From NCBI GenBank assembly GCA_036365515.1, contig CM070876.1:106195810-106259809 (forward strand): a stretch of 64,000 nt of DNA. Direction: 5' to 3'. Both the position numbers and the translations under genes were made by a program. The notes under the pieces are model-generated. The model did not search any database and was not told where the DNA came from. It worked only from the letters and a program-made list of their open reading frames with translations. The DNA is from Torymus aiolomorphi (taxonomy: Eukaryota; Arthropoda; Insecta; Hymenoptera; Torymidae). Positions 1 through 10,571 of this stretch are shown here, piece after piece; the first letter of the stretch is position 1; every line of letters begins with the position of its first letter.

Positions 1-477
1 TAAGCTTTCGGCATCGCCGAAAACTCTCTCGCTCCGAAAGCTATTCGTCCTGTTACAATACATATCACCTAATTTAAAAAAATATTACTTTTTTCTGCAT
101 AACTAAAGTAGTACTATAGCTATCGATACATTTCTTTTACGCTAGATTTTTGTATACTATATCAAACTCTATATTGATATTAATACAATATAAACTTTAC
201 AGTCCCTAAAAATAAAAATGATCAGAATAATCGAAATATTTTAAATTAAATCTTTGATATTTAAGATCAATGCTGGTAACTTCAGGAACATATTTTTGCG
301 ACGATCGGATTTATCTCTTTTTTTTCATTTTAACTCGGAAAGCCAGAAATTAGCATTAATTTTACTTTTCCTCTAGTGCGTCGGCATTTTTTCGTGCTCT
401 TTTCGAATCCGAAGCTATATTATTTTTATCCCTTACGGTTTTTCCAATATGGCGATTTTTCTGAGAAAAAAATCCAA

Positions 478-596
478 CCCGGTCAGGTGGGTGAATGGGT
501 AGGTAGATAGGTTGGTGAGTGAGTGGGTGGGTAGGTAAGTAGTTAGATAGTTATGTGGATGGGGTGGGTGGGTGGGTGGATTGGTTGGTATGTGCA
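478..596. repeat. GGTG/GGTA-type degenerate minisatellite
   Basis: G-rich, T-rich strand made of variable 4-bp steps (GGTG, GGTA, GATA, GAGT). It looks like an expanded and decayed tetranucleotide repeat. Antisense frames through it encode Pro/Thr/His runs and are not genes. Confidence 0.7.
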
Positions 597-2267
597 TGAT
601 GTGCGCAGATGCGTGGCCCGTCCGGTCTCGGGGGCTAGACAAGGCCGGAAACAGATCTATTTTGCTTGGATAGAGCTTCGCGCTCCCGAAAGTACGTTGC
701 CTATGGCTTTGGGTAGCTGGGTGGGTGGATAAATAGAATTGATGTGGTTGAAGTTTGGGTCGTTGAACGGGTGGAACAACGGAGAGGGTAGAAGGACAGA
801 GCAGGAGGAATGGGCGAATCGAGCATATCAGAGCGGATTGGTGGAATGGGATGAAACGGGTGCACCAAGTCAAAAAGAAATAATGGATCAAATTTGCATG
901 AAATTTATTTCCTACAAATGAATAAGAATTAATAATGTTTGTCTTTTTTATGTCAAAGTAAGTATATACGTTTATAGGTGTATGGGTCATTCTTTTAATT
1001 GTCACAAGTTTATACCGCGGGTATCACTAGCTATTTTTAATTTTGAGGGGCGATACAAAACGAGTAAATCCATTGATCAAAGGCTGTAAAATCTAGGATT
1101 TTAGGCGACGGCATGAAGTTACGAAATCAGGAAAAAAGGTGATTATGTATTTAAATTTCTATGAGAACATAATTCCAAAAAAATATATAAAATATAGATT
1201 TTAATTGTAAAAAAATTTTCAGCTTTTCGAAAAAAAATATTTTTTTAAAACAAAAATCAGAGAAAGTGTCAAAAATCTCGTTTTTAGGAAGAAAACGATT
1301 TTCTTACCTCTCATCACAACTTTTTTCAAAAATAAATAAATTTTTTCCATAAAAACCCATTATCAAAATAATGCACTCTATCAATGTTAATTAAGTCAAG
1401 CGCGCAACAAATCAAACATGTAATGCATCTGCTTTCAACGTGCATTGTTAAATTATTGTAATTTTATATGGGAAAAAAATACTTAAAACTATTTAGTATT
1501 TGGATTTTTATTTTAAACTTTTTATTGTCTGCCCGTATTTGTATGCACATGATATTTTTCGTCGAACTCCTTATCCCGCCTATTTGGGGTTTGGATGAAA
1601 TCGCCAAGAAATTGGCATACTCCCTCGTAGAAATGTTAACCAGAAGCCTAAATATTTTTCAGTTGACTTTATGGCTAAAAACGAACATTGCTTGTATTTC
1701 ATAATTATGTACCAATCCGAAATAAATTATGGCATTTACACTTCATAAAATATGTATTTCGAATAATAGTTGAACTTTTAGATGAATTATATTATTTTTC
1801 CATTATGATTGTTGCTAAAAATGCTTCCATTTAATTAACATGTTAGCTATAAAATATGGTTAATTTTCTGTCAGGGCTTATACCGATAGGTATGCATGCA
1901 CAACATATACAAACATTATAAATTATATCGGTCAAAGGATAGAGTAAAATATTCTCAATCTCAAACTATAGCATTTATGAAATTTATCGATTTTTCTCAT
2001 AAAAGAACGTCAATTAAGTATAATATAATCATACTATAATAATATAAAAATTTTCTTTAAATGACAATTTGTCAATTTATTTCATTATTTATTCAAAATG
2101 TTAGTCGCTAGTAAGCGATAGTAGATCGATAGTAGGACAGTTATGTTAATAGTAAAAAGACTATTCTATACATTTTTTATGACTGATAATCAAACTAAAT
2201 ATATTGAAAAATGTTCTGTAAAAGTTTCTATAGAGGTGCCAAATTAAATTTTCACGCAAAAAAGTAA

Positions 2268-2400
2268 TTGCCGAGATAGTATTATGTCTTCCAGATCTCA
2301 ACGAGATAACTTGTCTTACAATGTATCTACGAGATAGCATTTTTTCCAGCGCATCGACGAGATAGCATCTTTTTTAAAGCTTCGACGAGATAGCCTCTTT
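2268..2400. repeat. ~30-bp tandem repeat with CGAGATAG core
   Basis: The word CGAGATAG or a close variant (CGAGATAA) recurs five times at about 24-31 bp spacing. Each copy is followed by a short T-rich spacer. This is a small imperfect tandem array with no coding potential. Confidence 0.55.
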
Positions 2401-2555
2401 CTCTTCTCGACGCGTACTACATCGCGCTCTTGTATACAGGTGCGCATGTATGCTTACTGATTGTCCATATGTGGGTTATTTATAATGATTTAAAAAATTC
2501 TTTAAATAAAAAAAGCTGCTTTTTGTGTGCGTTTTTATCTTTATTTACTATGCAG

Positions 2556-2990
2556 TGTAACGGGGTGATGCTAGGAGAGGTCATTATTTCTCTCAGTGGT
2601 TCTCGAGGTAATATACGGGCATATTATACGCTCGGGGAGCTCGCCGTTGTAGAATCCCCCTGTGGGCGGACTTTCGGAAAGCCACTTTCTACTAGAGCCG
2701 GCGGCTGCCGCTGCTGCTAACTTCGGCGCACGAACTCCCGGCTGCTGGCTGTTGACTAACCTTGCTTACCACAGTCGGTGTTTCCTTACAACGCCGCGCA
2801 GGTTAAACCTGGGCAGCCTTATTTACGTTTCCACATTGCCGTTGTTCCTCGGTGATGAGCTCCGCTCGTCTAGCTGTAATTGCTGGGTAGAGGGTGGTAT
2901 TCGGGATAAAAGGATGCGGTTACTCGCGAATGATGAAAGCCGACACAAAGAATTAAAATAAAGGGAGTTTATTACTCTAATGAATTAACG
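2556..2990 (+). mobile_element. LTR-like fragment related to the 37.4-37.8 kb repeat
   Basis: A GC-richer block begins TGTAACGGGGTGATGC, which matches the LTR-like start seen at 36607 and 36868. Its next ~280 bp align by eye with the reverse strand of about 37780-37430; shared words include GGTAATATACGGG, GCCGTTGTAGAAT and CCGGCTGCT. I read it as a solo or truncated LTR of an LTR retrotransposon family. The 3' end is not resolved, and no target duplication or internal coding region was identified. Confidence 0.5.
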
Positions 2991-3248
2991 CATAGAAGGG
3001 CGCGTGTCCTGGCGAACCAGAATACAAAAGTAGCGCATAGGCCGAGACTGGGACGCGCGGAGCCTGCTGGTGCGCAGCAGGCGAAACCTCGCCGGGAGGT
3101 CCGCAACCGATCGCTCGTCCACGCTGCCGACGCAGCGGGGATACAGGCGCGGGGCCGTCTTACGTACGCAGCGACTAATAAACATGTACACACTACTTAT
3201 ATTTAGGTTGGCCAGCCCGCGCATGCAAGGACTCGCAAGTCTCTTCCC

Positions 3249-3249
<1 letters not shown>

Positions 3250-3327
<78 letters not shown>
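3250..3327 (+). repeat. (CT)n microsatellite, 5' flank of NLR1
   Basis: About 38 uninterrupted CT units immediately before the NLR1 5' end. NLR1 is followed at 9217 by more TC-rich sequence, so the array looks like the split target of that insertion. The Leu-Ser or Arg-Glu frames through it are artefacts. Confidence 0.9.
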
Positions 3328-3329
<2 letters not shown>

Positions 3330-3340
3330 AATTTTTGGCG

Positions 3341-3426
3341 GTAAGTGTAGACGGGTTCTGCTTGAGCTCTCGCATTATTCAGCATCACTAATAAAGTTTT
3401 TACTCCTCGGAGTCAAATCATTGCAG
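3341..3426 (+). promoter_or_regulatory. NLR1 5'-terminal intron-like segment with tetraloop hairpin
   Basis: The element starts essentially with the 5' splice-site consensus GTAAGT (3341) and has ATTGCAG at 3420-3426, giving an 86-nt intron-like unit. Inside it ACTC-CTCG-GAGT (3402-3413) can form a hairpin. NLR2 and NLR3 have the same arrangement at their 5' ends with different bases. Whether it is spliced, or is a promoter or RNA structure, cannot be told from sequence. Confidence 0.5.
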
Positions 3427-4579
3427 GAAAAGGAGCCCCAGGCGGCACTCAAGCTCCCAGCCCAAAAACTGAAGGCATCGCGCTCCAGTTTTATGTGCCG
3501 GGGACCTTTTCCTCTACACGCAGACGCCCTAACCTCAACACGTCAAGCACTCGGCACACGCAACACACTCAATCACTCAATTTACACAACTGCAGCTCAC
3601 AGCATCGTCAGCTTCGCACCTTTTTGGCACCGCTTCATCACACTGCGACGGCACCCGCCTCTGTGCCGCTGCACTGCCGCAACCTATAGGCTGCATTACT
3701 CGCAGTGCACCGGTCGCTGTCCGATCAGCTTATTGGCTTGCTGCCTCACTATCTGCTGTGTTGTCCCGCTACCTGCATTTAATCAGCTGAGAGGACGTGA
3801 CCAGCTGTGTGCGCCATCATATGCTGCCTTGCTCACCACTTTCATCAGCTGTTTTATGCCCATAGGCATTCTTCTTTTTTGCGTGAGTCAGCGTTTTGCC
3901 TGTCATCCTGCGCAACACACCTCGCGCAGTGCGAGTGCGAACGCGAGTGTGAGCTTGATCATTTACCCGCGATCTACCTTGCCGGCCACTGCTACTTAAC
4001 TTGTTTTAATTTTAATTGCTTTTAATTTGTTTGACCTGCGTTTTCTTTTTAATTTAATTTTATTATACTAAAGTAGCTGAAACTGCCATTTTTACTAATT
4101 GTACAATTTTTAATTTTCTTTTATTTATTTTTCTTTCTATTTTTATATATATTGCATAGCGTTTCTGATCTTTCTAATTAACTAATTTTTAATAATTATC
4201 TGGCCGCTCACTCTTTCATTCACAAAAATTTCATTTTTTTTTCTATTTAATAACCACCATCTCTGCCGATCTATAGTTTTTAACTGAATAGATTATACGT
4301 TTGATATTTTATTAAGTCTGACTGCTTGAGTTTTATACTACTGTGTAAACGGGTGTAAAAGGCCCCTGCTTTGCCGGCTTGTCTGACCTAGTTAAGGTCT
4401 TGATCACTACTTTCATAGATCATAAGCAGCAGGCTATTTTTAACACTTTTTAATGCTGTTTTCTTGTTTTTCTTGTTTTTTTTCTTGTTTTTATTCATAA
4501 CTGTGTGTCTGTTAAACTGCAGCGGCCTTTTATACCAGTGATTATTAAAAAATTTATTTATTTTTTTTTTATTTTTAAT

Positions 4580-4626
<47 letters not shown>

Positions 4627-4855
4627 TTTTATTTATTTATTTATTTATTTTTTTGTAATTTTTGCACTTATATTCATCATTGTATCTTGCATCTCGCCTT
4701 CATAAACTGACACTACGTCGTGCATTTCATTTTTTATTTTCCATATTTCACGTTTCAGCTCATTTGTCATTTTTAACTTTCGTGTTGTAGATTCTAGTTT
4801 TTATCTCTCATTACTCATAACATACATCTTTCGTGCGCTCGATACACAAAACAAA
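3427..4855 (+). other. NLR1 5' UTR
   Basis: A long untranslated leader. The first ~600 bp are GC-moderate; the rest is T-rich and includes an (ATTT)n tract. Part of it (GTGTAAACGGGTGTAAAAGGCC, about 4344-4366) recurs in the NLR2 leader near 25883, which supports the assignment. The frame at 3070-3999 runs through the CT array and is not a gene. Confidence 0.6.
4555..4652 (+). repeat. (ATTT)n microsatellite
   Basis: Near-pure ATTT repeats within the NLR1 leader. The Phe/Ile/Tyr-rich frame here is low complexity. Confidence 0.85.
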
Positions 4856-5995
4856 ATGGACATTATTTGTCGTGGCTGCAGCAAAAGTATAAAAACGAAA
4901 TGTATTACATGTGAACACTGCAATAGCAACTTCCATCCTAATTGCACGACTTTCAAGCAGGTTCACAACAAAGCAAACAAGCTTATTAGTGCCTGTCCAG
5001 CTTGCATTTCTGCGGCAAATACTAATACTAATAAGCAGAGAGATGAGACACTCAATGGGAGCAATAGTGCACCGTCAATTGACCCTTTACAACAGATCCT
5101 TCAAAAACTTACCAGGCTAGAAAACCTTGAAGGCAGTATGAACACGTTGAGCTCAACCATTGATGCCAGACTTGGGGAATTTTCAACGGCGATCACAAAC
5201 ATCGAGGAGAGGCTATCATCTCTGGATGTGTTACCAAGTCTTGTAACGCGTTTATCGGCTGCGGAAGAGGCCATTTCACATGTGCAGACTGAGCAGCTGA
5301 GCCTTCGTCAGCAGGTTGCTGCTCTTAGCACAGCTAAACAAGCTCCACCTGCTCTTGATGTTTCTGCTGCTAACCGTTTGAAGAAACTGGAGAATGATGT
5401 ACAAAATCTTTGTACCCTACAACGCACTGTTGCCAACGAGCTCGTAATTACAGAACTTCCAACAACAACAGAAACGTCGACCATGAAAGGCCTTGTATTT
5501 GGAGCGCTTAAAGTTCTCGATCCTGGTTTCCTGGAACGTGATATTATGCATGTACGCCGAATGCATAGCAAAACAATAACTGAGCATGTACCATCCACTT
5601 CCTCCCCGGATGCTACTGCCGACACTCAGCTGTCTGACAGTCACACTCCTGCTAAAACTATCTCTGTACCGCTCATTGTACGCCTGTCATCGCCTGATCT
5701 GATGCTGAATCTCATTAATGCAAAAATAAAAATGGGAAAACTGCACTCGTCGCAGCTCAATGTCGAACTGCTTGAATTAGTCAAAATAACGACTCCCTTA
5801 CCGTCCTCACTCATCAACATAAACGAGTTGCTTCCTGCAGACTTACATAGACTGCGTTTGCAGGCACGAACTGAGGCGAAAAAGAAAGGTTTCATTACTT
5901 ATGTACGTAGTGGTCGTCTCTACATCAAGAAGAAAAAAGAAGATCACGCAACTATCATTTCATCTACTGAAGAGCTCAATCATTTTTTAGCTTAG
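4856..5995 (+). CDS. NLR1 ORF1: zinc-finger/coiled-coil nucleic-acid-binding protein
   Basis: Intact 379-residue frame beginning at the first ATG after the leader. Residues about 5-55 hold a PHD-like Cys/His cluster (CRGC, CITCEHC, FHPNC, CPAC). Residues about 80-165 are heptad-rich and likely coiled coil. The C-terminal half contains a conserved patch (AKIKMGKLHSS, then INELLPADLHRLR) followed by a basic YVRSGRLYIKKKK tail. Such ORF1 proteins bind element RNA and assemble with ORF2 into the retrotransposition particle. The same layout, more decayed, is found in NLR2 ORF1 (25696 down to 13497), which argues for real coding constraint. ORF2 is open in a different frame (+2) right across the stop, so reinitiation or frameshifting may link the two. 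Confidence 0.88.
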   Translation: MDIICRGCSKSIKTKCITCEHCNSNFHPNCTTFKQVHNKANKLISACPACISAANTNTNKQRDETLNGSNSAPSIDPLQQILQKLTRLENLEGSMNTLSSTIDARLGEFSTAITNIEERLSSLDVLPSLVTRLSAAEEAISHVQTEQLSLRQQVAALSTAKQAPPALDVSAANRLKKLENDVQNLCTLQRTVANELVITELPTTTETSTMKGLVFGALKVLDPGFLERDIMHVRRMHSKTITEHVPSTSSPDATADTQLSDSHTPAKTISVPLIVRLSSPDLMLNLINAKIKMGKLHSSQLNVELLELVKITTPLPSSLININELLPADLHRLRLQARTEAKKKGFITYVRSGRLYIKKKKEDHATIISSTEELNHFLA

Positions 5996-5997
5996 AC

Positions 5998-8906
5998 TCA
6001 TCTCATCATCACTATTCTTTCAATCATGTTAATCTCATCCCTACTCACCCTCCATCTTCATCCACATCAAGTTTTTCCGGGTCTCGGAACCACGGCCTCA
6101 GAGTATGCCACTTTAATGCAAACTCTATTCGAGCGCACATGGGAATGATCAATCACTATCTGTCTACTCACAACTTCTTCCATGTAATAGCTGTTACTGA
6201 GACCTGGCTTGATCCTGTAGCAGATTATAGCAATATTGTCTTCTTACATGACTACATTCTTTTTCGGCGCGATCGTAATAGGAACGGTGGTGGTGTTGCG
6301 CTCTTCATCCACAACTCTATTTCTGCCACTGTTCTCTGCTCATCAGATGGTGTCTGGACTGGTAAACCAGGCAAGCCAGAATATCTCTTCTGTGAAGTAA
6401 CAGGCAATGGTCATCCGCCATTTTTCGTCGCTGTAGTCTATCGACCACCACACGCGCCTTTTCTTAGAGATACTGATTTTATAGACAAAATCACTACCTA
6501 CATGCATGACTACAGCACTAAGATTATTCTTGGCGATTTTAATGCCGACCAGCTCTCCTTATCTGATGATGCGGTTTTCATTCGCAAGTTTATTGCAGAA
6601 AATGGACTCCACAATGTTCCGTACGGTGCGACTCACCACAAACTTACCTCCGACACCTGGCTTGATCTCTGCTTAATAGATGAACAAGACCGCATATTAG
6701 ACTTCTCGAAGACTGAGTCACCATTCATCAACGGTCATGATCTTATCGCTGCTACACTTGCGCTTCAAACCCCCAAACCCTCATTAACATCATTCACCTA
6801 TCGTGACTATAATGCCATTAGCGCTGAGTCTCTTATTGACTTTCTGAGAGGTTTGGATTGGTCTGTTGCTGAGTCGGCTCCCCTTCATGAATGTGTCTCT
6901 GTCCTGCAATCCCACGTGGCTACAGCTATCAATAATCTCGCCCCGGTCAAAACTGTTACTCCTGGAAAAAACAGGCATCCATGGTTTATGCCAGAACATC
7001 GTGTCTTAATCAAAGAGAGAGATCGCTTGTATAAGCGTTTTCGTAGGTCTCGTACAGAACATGATCTGTATTTATACCGAGAAGCTCGAGATTCAGCACA
7101 TTCTTCAATTGAGAAAGCCCGAAATAACTATTACCATCATCGATTATCAACGCTGACTAATCCGAAGGATATCTGGCGTGAGCTTCAGCATTTAGGCATC
7201 ACAGGACCGAAAAAATCAACTTCATCGTTGTTCTCCATCGACCAGCTCAATGCACATTTTAGAAGCGTTTCTTATGATCCGGCTACTCCTTCTGTTTCTG
7301 ACTTTCTCAGTACCCTGACCCCATCAAACAACGCTGAGTGTTTCTCATTTAGGGAGTTCCAAATCTCTGATATATGTGATGCAGTAAATCACTTTAGTAC
7401 ACAAGCTAGAGGACCTGATGGTATTCCGCAGCGTATAATATTACTTGCACTACCTTTTCTTGCGCCTATCATCTGTAAAGTTTTTAACCAAACTCTACGC
7501 GAAGCATGCTTTCCGCAACTATGGAAGAAATCTTCCGTAATTGCCCTGAACAAGGTGAATACCCCGAATAGCTTGAGTGATTATCGCCCAATATCTCTCC
7601 TTTGTTTTCTCTCTAAAGCACTTGAGTGGTTGGTATACCAGCAAATGTCTTGTTACTTAGAATCTAGGCTTCTTCTCAATCCTCTTCAAACTGGTTTCGA
7701 TCTGGACACAGCACTCAAACAGCCCTACTGAAGCTCACTGACGATATTAGGCTTGGAATAAATAGGAAACGAGTCACTCTGCTTCTTCTATTTGACTTTA
7801 GTAAGGCTTTTGACTCTGTCTGTCACGTCAAGCTCCTACAGAAATTGCTCGAGCATGGTTTCTCTAAATCAGTAATCAATTGGATAGCGTCGTATTTGGT
7901 TGGTCGTCAGCAAGCGGTCGTTGACAACAAAGGCAACTTTTCATCGTTTCTGGAGCTGAATACCGGAGTACCTCAGGGCTCTGTGTTGGGGCCATTGCTC
8001 TTTGCCATTTATGTTAACGATCTGACCCTATGTCTTGATCATGATGTTTCCCACATCATGTATGCTGATGACCTTCAGCTCTATATCAGCTGTCCTCTTG
8101 AGGAGCTCGACAATTTTTCTGCTAAGATGAGCTCAAATGCAGACCGCATCATGAGCTGGGCCACTCGCAATGCACTTCGGCTCAATGTCGGTAAGACGAA
8201 AGCCATGATAATAGGTTCTCCTCGCTATATCAATTCTCTCCCCTCTGTAACCAGAAACTTCATCGATATTGGTTGCACCCCTGTCCTCTATGAATCTTCA
8301 TTGCGCAATTTGGGTGTGGTGCTTGACTCTAAGCTCAACTGGAATGAGCATATTGCGCATATTTGCCGCCGAGTTCGTGCTCTTGTGTACCGTCTCTATT
8401 ATTTTAGAAAAAGCACCAACCTACGTCTGCGTAAGCACCTAATCCAAATGCTTCTTTTTCCGGTGATTGACTACTGCTGCGTTGTATACAACAATCTCTC
8501 GAAGGATGTCAACGACAGACTTCAGACACTTGTCAACTCAGGTATCCGTTACATCTATGGCTTTGAACGGAGGGAGCATATAACTCGCTACAGGCGTGAG
8601 CTTGGCTGGTTGACTACGACTGCACGTGCGAAGTATTTTGCTGCGAATTTACTACGCAAAATCTTCAATACAGCTACGCCGTCCTATCTACTGGCCTTTT
8701 TTGATTTTGCAGTTGCTACTCGACCAGTCAGGGGTGAAATGAAGCCCTTAGATATTCGTAGCTTTAGTACCGTGACACTGAAAAACTCATTTCATATCAG
8801 TTCTGCATATCTCTGGAATTCATTACCATCAAACATCCGCAATATCATTTCTGTTCCCCATTTCAAATCATGTCTTCATCAACATCTCTTCAATTCCGAT
8901 GCGTAA
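5998..8906 (+). pseudogene. NLR1 ORF2: AP endonuclease + reverse transcriptase, one frameshift
   Basis: The endonuclease begins before the first ATG of its frame (6136), with VCHFNANSIRAH. It continues with TETWLDP, the catalytic GDFNAD near 6532 and GHDLIAA near 6733. The RT starts around 7540 (LNKVNTP, DYRPISLLCFLSKALE). The frame breaks near 7695-7698, where TTT appears to have lost one T: the first frame then runs to a stop at 7731, and the next resumes with GHSTQTALLKL. It continues through FDFSKAFDS, GVPQGSVLGPLLF and the YADD box (about 8060) to the stop at 8906. ORF2 nicks target DNA and primes reverse transcription there. No RNase H is present. Apart from the single lost base the protein looks whole, so loss of function should be recent; the lesion could also be an assembly error in a homopolymer. 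Confidence 0.85.
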
Positions 8907-9216
8907 AACGCACAAAAACTATGCCCCATCTATGTCATGATCATTCCATCCATCGTCATGCTTTTGCTTTTTATTTTGCGCTCTATTTTTATTTTTTGCG
9001 CTCTATTTTTTTTAGTTTTATTTTTTTTTTATTTTTAATTTTTTGCAGTTTCAGTATACTTTGCGTAACCACTCACTATTCGTAATATTCGTAATATTTC
9101 GCTATTTGTAATAACTCTTTGTAACAACACTCTTTGTAATAACGCTAATTGTAAATCTTGTCTCTATTGTTCAACACAATGAACAGCAATAAACATTATC
9201 TAATCTAATCTAATCT

Positions 9217-9793
9217 CTCTCCCTCCCCCCCCTCCCTCTGCAATACACTTATAACCACGGTTTTGGATTCGTCGCTCTAAATCCTACAAGTAATTAATCA
9301 ACATAAATTAAGAAATTGTCTTAAACTAAGAGGAAAATACAAGATTTTGTTATTTTTTTCGGAAATTGTTAACTTTGACATTGAATTTGAATGTCAAATG
9401 GTGAAATAATTAAAACCGGTGCATTTTTCCTCAACTCTGCATTGATTTATCTGTCGAATGCCGTTGTAATCGTCTCTCTGCGTATTTCGGTTCATGAGCT
9501 ATTAGATTTTGACAAAAAAAAAGAAAGTCAAAATAGTACACTATTCCGAGCCGAGGACGATGAGCACGCGGCATGCGCACACACGCACGCACGCACACAC
9601 ACTAGGCCTGGCAGGGTCGAGCGGTAACCGTATAGCGCACGCGCGCGGTAGAAACACGTGTCGAGAAGGGGAGGGACGCGGCACACTCCAGAGGATCGAG
9701 CGACGCGGAGCTCGGTATCGGAAGCGAGACGCGGAGAGCGCGCGCGCGAGAGAGAGAGACAGAGAGAGAGATAGATAGATAGATAGATAGATA
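9217..9793. other. Host spacer with microsatellites, no gene
   Basis: TC/C-rich start (3' flank of NLR1), then about 350 bp of AT-rich DNA, a (CA/CG)n patch at 9577-9603, a CG-rich patch, and (GA)n followed by (GATA)n at 9746-9793. The GA tract is the target flank of the next element. No coding signal was recognised. Confidence 0.6.
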
Positions 9794-10368
<575 letters not shown>

Positions 10369-10571
10369 GATAGAGTTTATTACTGTGCAGTATGTTGTAC
10401 AAAATTAAAAATACAATACAAATACAGTTTTACATATTAACTTAAAGCTTCAGATAGTAATAACATTGCAAGGTACATAACGCACTATAAATATTTGAAT
10501 CGAGTTAAAACAAAAAGATATAGAATAAACTTTATTCATGTAGGTATTAGCGATAAAAATAACTGTTAAGT

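Larger units (their letters stand above)
1..2555. other. AT-rich region, no gene recognised
   Basis: No reading frame here resembles a known protein. The stretch is AT-rich apart from two short tandem repeats annotated separately (478-596 and 2268-2400). The longest frames, at 433-1005 and 1468-1704, are low-complexity or have no domain features, and I treat them as chance. Confidence 0.6.
3328..9216 (+). mobile_element. NLR1: near-intact non-LTR retrotransposon (CR1/Jockey-like)
   Basis: A complete element of about 5.9 kb: 5' UTR (3328-4855), ORF1 (4856-5995), ORF2 with endonuclease and reverse transcriptase (open from about 5998 to 8906), and a 3' UTR ending in AATAAA followed by three to four TAATC units (9197-9216). 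The 5' end follows (CT)n and the 3' end is followed by TC-rich DNA. No RNase H domain follows the RT. The C-terminal segment (LWNSLPSNIR then HFKSCLHQHL) is of the kind seen in CR1/L2/Jockey-group elements. A single frameshift in ORF2 is the only lesion I found, so the insertion is probably recent. The clade is inferred from motifs, not from a tree. Confidence 0.85.

Noticed and set aside
3070..3999. 309-residue open frame through the CT microsatellite
   Set aside because: The Ser-Leu run is the CT repeat; flanks are NLR1 leader and LTR-like DNA with no conserved domain.
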